Assembly: GCA_030694365.1 (NCBI GenBank)
Contig: JAUXYM010000003.1
Span: 1-45,880, forward strand
Direction of reading: 5' to 3'
DNA length: 45,880 bases
Source: Nevskia sp.
GTDB taxonomy: Bacteria > Pseudomonadota > Gammaproteobacteria > Nevskiales > Nevskiaceae
Position numbers and translations under genes: made by a program. The notes beneath the pieces are model-generated. The model saw nothing but the letters and a program-made list of their open reading frames with translations, was not told the origin of the DNA and ran no database searches. Below, piece by piece: positions 36,460 through 44,470 of the stretch. The first letter of the stretch is position 1. Each line of letters begins with the position of its first letter.

Positions 36460-36977
36460 GTGACCACAGTGCGTGACACTTTGCTGGTGATCGGTCCGAA
36501 TGCGTCGATGTCGGTACGTGCGGCGCAAGGGGCGATGCTGGTGATGGCGACGGTGTGCTTAAGCATCGCGGGCTTGTTCACCTGGCACGGCTTCTGGCCG
36601 GTTCTGCCGTTTGCAGGACTGGAGCTGGCGGCGCTGGCTTGGGCACTGTGCTTGAGTTTGCGGCGAACCGGTATCGGGAAGTGATCAGGTTCGACGATCA
36701 GCGGCTGCGGGTCGAATGCGGCATGAGTGTGGAAGGTGCTGCGCTGTCGGTGGACTGGCTCAGGTCTGCGACGCGGGTGCTGTTGGAAATGGGGCCGCAT
36801 CGCAACGATCCAAGCCGGCTCAAGCTGGTCAACGGATCGCGAAGTCTGGAACTGGGCCGATGCCTGACGGATGAAGAGCGCGACAGGCTGGCAGCAAGAT
36901 TGCGTGAACTGATACTGGCCGGCTGGCGCGCCGGGCCGCCTGTGGCGGCACAAGACGCGACGCCGGACTGCAACTGA
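36460..36977 (+). pseudogene. DUF2244 membrane protein, interrupted by a -1 frameshift
   Basis: Two reading frames together give a DUF2244 protein. The first (36460-36684) has the two helices typical of the family, including GFWPVLPFAGLELAALAWAL, and runs out of frame after LSLRRT. The second continues in the other frame as NRYREVIRFDDQRLRVE and ends with GRCLTDEERDRLAARLREL before the stop at 36977. One extra base in the run GAACC near 36665-36672 would restore one continuous protein of about 172 residues. It lies 27 bp before coxB, where a DUF2244 gene stands in pseudomonads. A true mutation, a sequencing error or programmed shifting are all possible. Confidence 0.75.
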
Positions 36978-37004
36978 ATTTCTACATTTGGGGCTGGAGT
37001 GGAT

Positions 37005-38237
37005 ATGTCGAACCTGATTCGCGGCCTGCGTGGCCTTGCACTCGCAATGACCGGCATGGCCGGAAGTTTTGCGGCGCGGGCTGCAGACACGATGGAAAGC
37101 GCCTACTGGAACCTGCCGAAGGGCGTCACCGACATCAGCAACGAGGTCTGGCATCTGCACATGGCCGCGTTCTGGGTCTGCGTGGTGATCGCCATCGTGG
37201 TGTTCGGCGTGATGTTCTATTCGATCTTCGCGCACCGTCGCTCGAAGCATCCGGTGCCGGCAACGTTCCATCATTCGACCACCGTCGAGATCATCTGGAC
37301 AATCATCCCGTTCGTGATCCTGATCGGTCTGGCCGTGCCGGCTGCCGGCACGCTGATCAAGCAGTACGACACCCGCAACGCTGAGATGACGGTGAAGATC
37401 ACCGGCTACCAGTGGAAGTGGCAGTACGAGTATGTCGGCGAAGGCGTCAGCTTCTTCTCGACGCTCGATCCGGAATCGAACAATGCGCGCCAGCTGCACT
37501 CCGGCATCGATCCGAAGACGGTGCCGCACTACCTGCACAACACCGACAACTATCTGGTGCTGCCGGTCGGCAAGAAGGTTCGCTTCCTGTTGACCTCGAA
37601 CGACGTCATCCACGGCTGGTGGGTGCCGGATCTGGCGATCAAGAAGGACGCGATCCCGGGCTACATCAACGAGATGTGGACCCAGATCAACGAGCCGGGC
37701 ATTTATCGCGGCCAGTGCACCGTGCTCTGCGGCCGTGACCACGGCTTCATGCCGATCGTCGTCCACGCGATGAGCGCAGCCGACTACGCCGCCTGGCTGG
37801 CCAAGCAGAAGGGTGGTGCCGAAGTCGCCGCCGCTGCGCCGGTTGTTGCCACTGATGCCGCTGTCGATGCCCCTGTCGCCCCGGCTGCTGCCGAAGCGGC
37901 TCCGGTTGAAGTCGCCGCCTCCAGTCCGGCCGCTGCTGCTCCGGCGGCTGTCGATGCGAAGGCCGGTGAGAAACTGTTCCTCGGCAACTGCGCCGCCTGC
38001 CATCAGGCGACCGGTGCTGGCCTGCCGCCGACCTTCCCGGCGCTGACTGGTTCGAAAGTCGTTGCCGGTCCGATCGACGCCCAGATCACCCAGGTGCTGA
38101 AGGGCAAGAACGCGATGCCGCCGTTTGCTCAGTTGTCGGATGCCGATATCGCTGCGGTGGTGACCTACACGCGCAACAACCTCGGCAACAAGGTTGGCGA
38201 CACCGCCAGCGCAGAACAGGTCAAGAAGCTGCGCTGA
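37005..38237 (+). CDS. coxB: Cytochrome c oxidase subunit II with fused cytochrome c domain
   Basis: A 410-residue subunit: signal peptide (1-26), two helices (about 50-75 and 93-117), and a CuA cupredoxin domain with His203, Cys238, Cys242, His246 and Met249. An Ala/Pro-rich linker (about 270-318) leads to a cytochrome c domain with CAACH (about 329-333) and its Met in AMPPF. The CuA loop reads CTVLCG: the Glu usually found between the Cys pair, whose side chain binds the Mg2+ at the subunit interface, is Val240 here. Start ATG 37005 has GGAG 6 nt upstream. The fused heme domain marks this as a caa3-type enzyme. Confidence 0.95.
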   Translation: MSNLIRGLRGLALAMTGMAGSFAARAADTMESAYWNLPKGVTDISNEVWHLHMAAFWVCVVIAIVVFGVMFYSIFAHRRSKHPVPATFHHSTTVEIIWTIIPFVILIGLAVPAAGTLIKQYDTRNAEMTVKITGYQWKWQYEYVGEGVSFFSTLDPESNNARQLHSGIDPKTVPHYLHNTDNYLVLPVGKKVRFLLTSNDVIHGWWVPDLAIKKDAIPGYINEMWTQINEPGIYRGQCTVLCGRDHGFMPIVVHAMSAADYAAWLAKQKGGAEVAAAAPVVATDAAVDAPVAPAAAEAAPVEVAASSPAAAAPAAVDAKAGEKLFLGNCAACHQATGAGLPPTFPALTGSKVVAGPIDAQITQVLKGKNAMPPFAQLSDADIAAVVTYTRNNLGNKVGDTASAEQVKKLR

Positions 38238-38296
38238 TCCGCGCGGCTTGACGTCGTCACCTTCAAGAATCCAGATTGAGTCAGGAGCACCGAGTC

Positions 38297-39928
38297 ATGG
38301 CCAACACGCACGCGCATCACGACCATGGGCATGATCACGCCCACGACCACGAACATCACGGTCCCGACAAGGGCGTGATGCGCTGGATCAAGACCACCAA
38401 TCACAAGGACCTCGGTACCTTGTATCTGTGGTTCTCGTTCATCATGTTCTTCATTGGCGGCCTGATGTCGCTGGTGATCCGCGCTGAGCTGTTCCAGCCG
38501 GGCATGCAGTTCATCGATCCCGAGTTCTACAACCAGATGATCACCCTGCATGCGCTGGTGATGATCTTCGGCGGCGTCATGCCGGGCTTCGTGGGACTTG
38601 CGAACTGGATGGTGCCGATGATGATCGGCTGCTCCGATCTGGCCCTGCCTAGAGTCAACAACTGGGGCTTCTGGATCCTGCCGTTCGCGTTCTCGATGCT
38701 GCTGTCGACGCTGTTCCTGCCGGGCGGTGGCCCTGCCGGCGGCTGGACGCTGTATCCGCCGCTGGTCCTCCAGGGTGGTGCCTCGTTCCCGCTGACCATC
38801 TTCGCGATCCACATGCTCGGCATCTCGTCGATCACCGGTGCGATCAACGTCGTGGTCACGATCATGAACATGCGCGCGCCGGGCATGACCCTGCTGAAGA
38901 TGCCGCTGTTCGTCTGGACCTGGCTGATCACCGCTTATCTCTTGATCGCGGTCATGCCGGTGCTCGCCGGTGCGGTGACCATGCTGCTGACCGACAAGTA
39001 CTTCGGCACCAGCTTCTTCAACGCCGCTGGTGGCGGCGACCCGGTGATGTTCGAACACATCTTCTGGTTCTTCGGCCACCCGGAGGTCTACATCATGATC
39101 CTCCCGGCCTTCGGCATCGTCTCGACGATCATCCCGACCTTTGCCCGCAAGCGTCTGTTTGGCTATGACTCGATGGTCTATGCCGTCGCCTCGATCGCCT
39201 TCCTGTCGTTCATCGTCTGGGCGCACCACATGTTCACCGTCGGCATTCCGCTGGCGGGCGAACTGTTCTTCATGTTCTCGACCATGCTGATCGCGGTGCC
39301 GACCGGCGTGAAGGTGTTCAACTGGCTGGCGACCATGTGGCGCGGCTCGATGACCTACGAGACGCCGATGCTGTTCGCGATCGGCTTCGTGTTCCTGTTC
39401 ACCATCGGCGGCTTCTCGGGAATCATGCTGGCGCTGGCGCCGGTCGATTTCCAGTACCACAACAGCTACTTCGTGGTCGCCCACTTCCACTATGTGCTGG
39501 TGCCGGGCGCGATCTTCTCGATCATCGCCGCCATCTACTACTGGATTCCGAAGTGGACCGGCGTGATGTACGACGAGCGGCTCGGCAAGATTCACTTCTG
39601 GCTGAGCGCGATTTTCATCAACGTCACTTTCTTCCCGCAGCATTTCGTCGGTCTGGCCGGCATGCCGCGCCGCATCCCGGATTACGCGGTGCAGTTCACT
39701 GACTTCAATGTCATCTCGACCTACGGCGCGTTCCTGTACTTCATCGCGCAGTTCATCATGATCTACAACTTCCTTCGCTGCGCCATCTGGCGGAAGGGCA
39801 TGGTCCCGGCGACGGCGCAGGTCTGGGAAGGCGCGCAGGGTCTGGAATGGACGGTGCCGTCGCCGGCACCTTACCACACCTTCGAAGATCCGCCGCATGT
39901 CGGTGATGAGCCTGCCGCTGCGCACTGA
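38297..39928 (+). CDS. coxA: Cytochrome c oxidase subunit I (A1-type)
   Basis: A 543-residue heme-copper oxidase core with 12 helices. Present are the low-spin heme His (TLHALVM), the D-channel Asp and Asn (GCSDLALPRVNN), the Glu263 gate and CuB His261 in GHPEVY, the CuB pair HH (310-311), the K-channel Lys (PTGVKVFNW), and heme ligands His396 and His398. So it is an A1 proton-pumping type. Two oddities: residues 5-22 form a His-rich tail of repeated HxH/HDH, and the usual His-Asp of the Mg2+ site is His388-Asn389 (YHNSYF). ATG 38297 has GGAG upstream. Confidence 0.96.
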   Translation: MANTHAHHDHGHDHAHDHEHHGPDKGVMRWIKTTNHKDLGTLYLWFSFIMFFIGGLMSLVIRAELFQPGMQFIDPEFYNQMITLHALVMIFGGVMPGFVGLANWMVPMMIGCSDLALPRVNNWGFWILPFAFSMLLSTLFLPGGGPAGGWTLYPPLVLQGGASFPLTIFAIHMLGISSITGAINVVVTIMNMRAPGMTLLKMPLFVWTWLITAYLLIAVMPVLAGAVTMLLTDKYFGTSFFNAAGGGDPVMFEHIFWFFGHPEVYIMILPAFGIVSTIIPTFARKRLFGYDSMVYAVASIAFLSFIVWAHHMFTVGIPLAGELFFMFSTMLIAVPTGVKVFNWLATMWRGSMTYETPMLFAIGFVFLFTIGGFSGIMLALAPVDFQYHNSYFVVAHFHYVLVPGAIFSIIAAIYYWIPKWTGVMYDERLGKIHFWLSAIFINVTFFPQHFVGLAGMPRRIPDYAVQFTDFNVISTYGAFLYFIAQFIMIYNFLRCAIWRKGMVPATAQVWEGAQGLEWTVPSPAPYHTFEDPPHVGDEPAAAH

Positions 39929-39947
39929 ATACTGCTGAAACGAGATC

Positions 39948-40076
39948 ATGACGACGATGACCAACAGCGCTGAACGACCGACCCGGCGCCGCAACTGGCG
40001 TCTGGCGGTGCTGCTGGCCCTCGTCGCTGTCGGCTTCTATGCCGGTTTCTTCATCGCCGTCAGCAACCGCGGCTGA
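39948..40076 (+). CDS. Small single-helix protein between coxA and ctaG
   Basis: A 42-codon reading frame: a basic N terminus (RPTRRRNWRL), one hydrophobic helix (about residues 19-36) and a short tail. Its stop codon overlaps the ctaG ATG (TGATG), and it starts 19 bp after coxA. Size, topology and place match the small assembly proteins often annotated between coxA and ctaG in proteobacteria. Its exact role is unknown; oxidase assembly is inferred from context. Confidence 0.65.
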   Translation: MTTMTNSAERPTRRRNWRLAVLLALVAVGFYAGFFIAVSNRG

Positions 40077-40678
40077 TGGCGATGAACAAGCCGGGACTCA
40101 GCAACAGCCGGGGCACCTGGAAACTGCTGGTCGTGGTCGCCGGCATGTTCTGCTTCGGTTTCGTGCTGGTGCCGATGTACAACGCGATCTGCCAGTTGGT
40201 GAACCTCAATGGCAAGGACAGCGCGATGCTGGTGTCGGCCAAGGACGTCGTCGAGCGCGAAGATACGACGCGCACGGTGAAGGTCGAGTTCGTGACCACC
40301 GTCAACGGTGGCCGCGTGTTCACCTTTCGCGCCGAGCAGCCATCGGTGCAGGTGCATCCGGGCAAGCTGTATACGGTCGATTTCGTGGCGCGCAATGAGC
40401 GGGACGAAGCAGTGATCGGTCAGGCGGTGCCCAGCGTCGCGCCGTGGAATGCGGCCCGTCATCTGCGCAAGACCGAATGTTTCTGCTTCAGTCAGCAGCC
40501 GTTTGCGGCGAATGAAGAGAAGCGCATGCCGGTCCGTTTCATGCTGGATCCGGAATTGCCGGCCGATGTCGAAGTGGTGACCCTGTCGTACACGTTCTTC
40601 GATGCCACCGCGCTGGCTGGCGGCAAGGCGGTCGAGGAGTTGCAGAAGCAAGCTGTTGTCGCTGCACCGAAAAGCTAA
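40076..40678 (+). CDS. ctaG: Cytochrome c oxidase assembly protein CtaG/Cox11
   Basis: A 200-residue copper chaperone that delivers CuB to subunit I. One N-terminal helix (about 15-35) is followed by a periplasmic immunoglobulin-like domain with the copper-binding CFCF in RKTECFCFSQQ and the conserved GQAVPSVAPWNAARH loop. ATG overlaps the stop of the preceding small gene. Length and motifs are normal. Confidence 0.94.
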   Translation: MAMNKPGLSNSRGTWKLLVVVAGMFCFGFVLVPMYNAICQLVNLNGKDSAMLVSAKDVVEREDTTRTVKVEFVTTVNGGRVFTFRAEQPSVQVHPGKLYTVDFVARNERDEAVIGQAVPSVAPWNAARHLRKTECFCFSQQPFAANEEKRMPVRFMLDPELPADVEVVTLSYTFFDATALAGGKAVEELQKQAVVAAPKS

Positions 40679-40730
40679 GTAGCACCGCCATTCAAAGCAG
40701 ATTTCCAAGCAGATAGATAAGGAACCCGAC

Positions 40731-41618
40731 ATGGCAACCCATGCCGCAGCAAGCGATTCCCACAACCGACGCTACTTCGTGCCGCCGCCGAGCGCCTGGC
40801 CGTTCATGCTGACGATCGCGCTCGGCACGATCCTGTACAGCGTCAGCATGTACCTCGAAGAGCGCCATCCGGGGCCGATTCCGTTCGTGCTCGGCGGCGC
40901 ACTGTTCGTCTATATCGTGTTCACCTGGTTCCGCGGCGTGGCCCTGGAAAGCGAGACCGGCCAGTACAGCCCGCAGGTCGATCGCACCTATCGGCTCGGC
41001 ATGAGCTGGTTCATCTTCTCGGAAGTGATGTTCTTCGCGGCGTTCTTCGGCGCGCTGTTCTACGCTCGCGAACTGTCGGTGCCCTGGCTGTCGGGCGAAG
41101 GGGCCCGCGTCAGCACCAACGAATACCTGTGGCCGCTGTTTGAAAATGTCTGGCCGACCAACGGCCCGGCCGCCATCGGTGGCGAGTTCAAGACCATCTC
41201 GCCCTGGCATCTGCCGCTGATCAACACGCTGCTGCTGCTGACTTCGTCGGTGACCATCACCTTTGCGCACCACGCGCTGAAGGAAGGTCATCGCAAGGCG
41301 ACGATCCTGTGGATGTGGGCGACGATCGCGCTCGGCGCGACCTTCCTGTACTTCCAGGTCACCGAGTACATCGAGGCCTATCACGAGCTGAATCTGACGC
41401 TCGGCTCGGGCATCTACGGTTCGACGTTCTTCATGCTGACCGGCTTCCACGGCATGCACGTGACCCTGGGCACAATCATGATGATCTCGGTCACCGGTCG
41501 CCTGATGTCGGGCCACTTCAAGCCGGAAAGCCACTTCGGCTTCGAAGGCGTGGCCTGGTACTGGCATTTCGTCGACGTGGTTTGGGTCGGTCTGTTCATC
41601 TTCGTCTACATCCTGTAG
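40731..41618 (+). CDS. coxC: Cytochrome c oxidase subunit III
   Basis: A 295-residue subunit with seven helices that stabilises subunit I and its D-channel. Typical segments are YFVPPPSAWPFM at the start, the FIFSEVMFFAAFFGALFYAR helix with its buried Glu, the TFAHHALKEGHRK loop, FQVTEYIEAY and GFHGMHVTLGT, and the C-terminal YWHFVDVVWVGLFIFVYIL. There is a pre-gene gap of 52 bp after ctaG. The terminator at 41638 ends this group. Confidence 0.95.
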   Translation: MATHAAASDSHNRRYFVPPPSAWPFMLTIALGTILYSVSMYLEERHPGPIPFVLGGALFVYIVFTWFRGVALESETGQYSPQVDRTYRLGMSWFIFSEVMFFAAFFGALFYARELSVPWLSGEGARVSTNEYLWPLFENVWPTNGPAAIGGEFKTISPWHLPLINTLLLLTSSVTITFAHHALKEGHRKATILWMWATIALGATFLYFQVTEYIEAYHELNLTLGSGIYGSTFFMLTGFHGMHVTLGTIMMISVTGRLMSGHFKPESHFGFEGVAWYWHFVDVVWVGLFIFVYIL

Positions 41619-41625
41619 ACCAGAC

Positions 41626-41931
41626 TTAGATGACCCGAAGCACGCGGACTCGCACAAGAGTTCGCGTGCTTTGTCTTTTGGGCGCTGGCTGTGTGGTGGC
41701 CGTCCCTGGCGCGGCTTCATCCTTCGTTATCAGCCCATGCGGATGGATCCAGCCCATCGTTGCCGCGATCAGCAGGAACACGATCAGTGCTACCTGCAGG
41801 CCGACTCTCAGGGTCAGCGCCCGCACCGTGCGTTTGCTCTTGCTGGAATCCTTCAGCATGAAGAACAGGGCCGAGAACAGCGATACCACGATGGCAATCA
41901 GCAGCACGGCGATAATCAGCTTGGCGAGCAT
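41626..41931 (-). CDS. Twin-transmembrane DUF2909 protein
   Basis: A 101-residue protein read against the cox genes. Helix 1 (about 4-25) and helix 2 (about 45-62) surround the conserved KRTVRALTLRVGLQVALIV segment, and the IHPHG motif ends the second helix, all typical of DUF2909 proteins found inside cox clusters. The function is unknown. The last 25 residues run through the terminator hairpin at 41638-41671 before a stop at 41626, so this tail may be dispensable. The helices and location make it real. Confidence 0.8.
   Translation of the reverse strand: MLAKLIIAVLLIAIVVSLFSALFFMLKDSSKSKRTVRALTLRVGLQVALIVFLLIAATMGWIHPHGLITKDEAAPGTATTQPAPKRQSTRTLVRVRVLRVI
41638..41678. terminator. Terminator hairpin after coxC, inside DUF2909 3' end
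   Basis: A 14-bp stem with one G-U pair (41638-41651 with 41658-41671) and a 6-nt loop is followed by a T-rich stretch on the plus strand. It lies 19 nt after the coxC stop and overlaps the last codons of the opposing gene. Confidence 0.75.
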
Positions 41932-42002
41932 GGCAAGGTCTGGAAAGGGATTGCCGGAATGTTAAAGCCCAGCGCGCAGCTTCGATACCGGGCGGGCCAG
42001 CC

Positions 42003-42731
42003 GTGACCACGCGCTGGAGTTTCCGCCCGCCGTGGTGGGCGATTTTCGGCACCGTGCTCGGCTGTGCGCTGACCGTCCAGCTTGGCCTGTGGCAGTGGCA
42101 TCGCGGCTTGGCGCGCGAGGCGCTCGATGCCCAGTACCTGAGCGCTGCCACCGAGGTGCCGGAGGTTTTGCGGGTCGACAGCTTGGTGCCGGATGGTGCC
42201 GAGGCCGTGCGCGCCACGGCGGCCGGCGAATACGACGGCAGCCGACAGATTCTGCTCGACAACCAGGTACACGACCGCACGCCCGGCTATCAGGTGCTGA
42301 CGCCGATCCGGCTGGAGTCGGGTGGCATCGCGCTGATCAATCGTGGCTGGGTTCCGCAAAATCCGGATCGTCGCGTGCTGCCGCAGCTACCGGTGCCAGC
42401 AGGACCGGTGATGCTCAGCGGCTTGTGGCGCTCGCTGCCGCAACCGGCGCTGCGGCTGAAGACCGATAATTGCGCCGCTGCCGATCAGCCGTGGCCGCGC
42501 ATCGTCGAGTATCCGACGTCGGCTGATCTGGTTTGTCTGTACGGTGCCGACACCGCCACCGGCATGCTGCTGCTGGCACCGGATGCGCCAGACGGCTATC
42601 TGCGCGAATGGTCGCAGGGCGACCGCCGCTTTCCGCCACAACGCCATTACGGCTACGCCGCGCAGTGGTTCGCCTTTGCGGCGACCCTGTTGGTGATCTT
42701 CCTCAAGCTCAACCTGAAACGACGTCCATGA
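42003..42731 (+). CDS. SURF1-family oxidase assembly protein
   Basis: A 242-residue inner-membrane protein with one helix at each end (about 11-28 and 221-238) and a periplasmic domain between. Family signatures are LGLWQWHRGLAREAL after the first helix, ILLDNQVHDRTPGYQVLTP, ALINRGWVPQ in the centre and HYGYAAQWFAFA before the last helix. SURF1 helps insert heme a into subunit I. Start GTG; divergent from the DUF2909 gene by 71 bp. The stop overlaps the next ATG. Confidence 0.92.
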   Translation: MTTRWSFRPPWWAIFGTVLGCALTVQLGLWQWHRGLAREALDAQYLSAATEVPEVLRVDSLVPDGAEAVRATAAGEYDGSRQILLDNQVHDRTPGYQVLTPIRLESGGIALINRGWVPQNPDRRVLPQLPVPAGPVMLSGLWRSLPQPALRLKTDNCAAADQPWPRIVEYPTSADLVCLYGADTATGMLLLAPDAPDGYLREWSQGDRRFPPQRHYGYAAQWFAFAATLLVIFLKLNLKRRP

Positions 42732-43345
42732 ACCCGCAAGCCGCAAAACTGCGCCGATCCCGTTTGATCCTGGTATTGCTCGGGGCGCTGTTCATCGGCC
42801 CGCTGATCGCTGCCTGGGTGCTGTACAGCACGGGCATGCGCCCGTCGCTGACCACCAACTACGGTGAACTGGTGCTGCCGACCCAGCCGTTGCCGAAACT
42901 CGAAGTTCGGAATGTCGACGGCGAGCCCTTGCCGGAACTGCTGCTCGGACACTGGAGCCTCGTCCAGCTAGGCGGCGTTAGTTGTGACAGCGCCTGCAGC
43001 GATCGTCTGGTGCTGAGTCGTCAGGTGCGGCTGGCGCTTGGCGCTGCGGGCGTCAGCAAGGAACGGCTGCAACTGGTCTACATCGTGCCGGATGCTGCCG
43101 CCGCAGCCGCTGCGGTGGCGCAGCTCGGCGCGGCGCACCGGATTCTGCACGTCGTCGCCGATGCCGGTGCCGCCGGCCAGCGCGCCGAGGACGTGTTCAA
43201 ACCGAGCGATCCGCAGGCTGTGTATCTGATCGATCCCAACGGCAACTGGTTGATGACTTACAAGGATCAGGCCGATGCCGACAAGCTGCAGCGCGGCTTG
43301 CTGAGTGATCTGAAGAAGCTGTTGAAGCTGTCGTCGATCGGATGA
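42728..43345 (+). CDS. Sco-like thioredoxin-fold membrane protein
   Basis: A 205-residue protein with one N-terminal helix (about 13-34) and a periplasmic domain of thioredoxin-like order. CxxxC at Cys86 and Cys90 (SCDSAC) and the late IDPNGNWLMTY strand resemble Sco/SenC copper chaperones, though similarity is low. It corresponds in position to the conserved hypothetical gene between SURF1 and ctaA in pseudomonads. The start overlaps the SURF1 stop (ATGA). A role in CuA assembly or thiol redox is inferred. Confidence 0.75.
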   Translation: MNPQAAKLRRSRLILVLLGALFIGPLIAAWVLYSTGMRPSLTTNYGELVLPTQPLPKLEVRNVDGEPLPELLLGHWSLVQLGGVSCDSACSDRLVLSRQVRLALGAAGVSKERLQLVYIVPDAAAAAAAVAQLGAAHRILHVVADAGAAGQRAEDVFKPSDPQAVYLIDPNGNWLMTYKDQADADKLQRGLLSDLKKLLKLSSIG

Positions 43346-43419
43346 ATCGTGACCCAGCGGGCGGCGAAATCGCAGCGTCACCACAGTAGTAAAATGCGCG
43401 GCTCGAAACACCACACCCC

Positions 43420-44451
43420 ATGCTCCCGACCTTCAATCGCCTGAACCTGCTGACCCTGGTTCTCACTTTCGTGCTGATCGTGCTCGGTGCCTATGTGCGC
43501 CTGTCGAATGCCGGGCTTGGCTGCCCGGACTGGCCGGGCTGCTATGGCCACATCGGCGTGCCGGATGCCGCGCATGAAGTCGCCGCCGCCGAAGCCGCGT
43601 ATCCGGAACGGCCTGTGCAAGCGCCGAAAGCCTGGAAGGAGATGGTCCATCGCTATCTCGCCGGCATCGTCGGCTTGCTGATCGGCGCACTGGCCGTGCT
43701 CGCCTGGCGTGATGCCAGTCGTCGTTTGCCGCGTGGCTTGGCGACGGCCACCGTCGGCGTGGTGCTGGTGCAGATCGTGTTCGGGGCGCTGACGGTCACC
43801 TTGAAGGTCAAACCGATCATCGTCACCACCCATCTGCTGCTGGGTTTGACGACCTTGTCACTGGTGTTCTGGATGTGGCTGGGCACGCGCACGCCATCAA
43901 CTGCGCCAGCCAATGAGCCGCAGGCCGCTCTGCGGCGCGCCCACCTGCTCAAGCCACTATCGATCGCCGCGCTGCTGCTGCTCTGCGGCCAGATCTTTCT
44001 CGGCGGCTGGACCAGCACCAACTACGCCGCGCTGGCCTGTCCGGACTTCCCGGCCTGCCACGGCAGCTTCGCGCCGAAGGGCGAGCTCGGCGTGGCCTTC
44101 AAGCTGTGGCACGGCCTCGGCATCGATTACGAGGGCGGCATTCTCGATGTCGCCGCCCGGGCGACGATCCATCTCGTGCATCGCTATGGGGCGCTGGGCT
44201 TGAGTCTGGTGCTGATCGGCATCGCCGCCTATCTGCTGAGCCTGAAGCGGGCACCGTACCGGCAGCTTGCGTGCGCGTTGCTTGCTGCGCTGGCGCTGCA
44301 GGTGTTGATCGGTATCGGGCTGATCCATCTGCAACTGCCACTATGGCTGGCAGATGCCCACAACGCCGGTGCGGCGCTGCTGCTGCTGGCGGTGCTGGCA
44401 CTGAATCACGCGGTCTGGCGTGGCGCTCCGCCTCGTCCGAGGCAGTCCTGA
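43420..44451 (+). CDS. ctaA: Heme A synthase
   Basis: A 343-residue inner-membrane enzyme oxidising heme O to heme A. Eight helices are arranged as two four-helix halves. The N-terminal half has YVRLSNAGLGCPDWPGCYG with its Cys pair and KEMVHRYLAG; the second half has TNYAALACPDFPACHG, a second Cys pair, and IHLVHRYGALG and DAHNAGAALL with heme-binding His residues. TAAAAT on the plus strand near 43389 could serve as a -10. It is followed 19 bp later by ctaB. Confidence 0.94.
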   Translation: MLPTFNRLNLLTLVLTFVLIVLGAYVRLSNAGLGCPDWPGCYGHIGVPDAAHEVAAAEAAYPERPVQAPKAWKEMVHRYLAGIVGLLIGALAVLAWRDASRRLPRGLATATVGVVLVQIVFGALTVTLKVKPIIVTTHLLLGLTTLSLVFWMWLGTRTPSTAPANEPQAALRRAHLLKPLSIAALLLLCGQIFLGGWTSTNYAALACPDFPACHGSFAPKGELGVAFKLWHGLGIDYEGGILDVAARATIHLVHRYGALGLSLVLIGIAAYLLSLKRAPYRQLACALLAALALQVLIGIGLIHLQLPLWLADAHNAGAALLLLAVLALNHAVWRGAPPRPRQS

Positions 44452-44470
44452 AATCACGAGCCGACCGATC

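Noticed and set aside
38165-39994. 609-codon minus-strand frame opposite coxA
   Set aside because: A His/Asp/Arg-rich mirror of the conserved subunit I gene, no recognisable protein.
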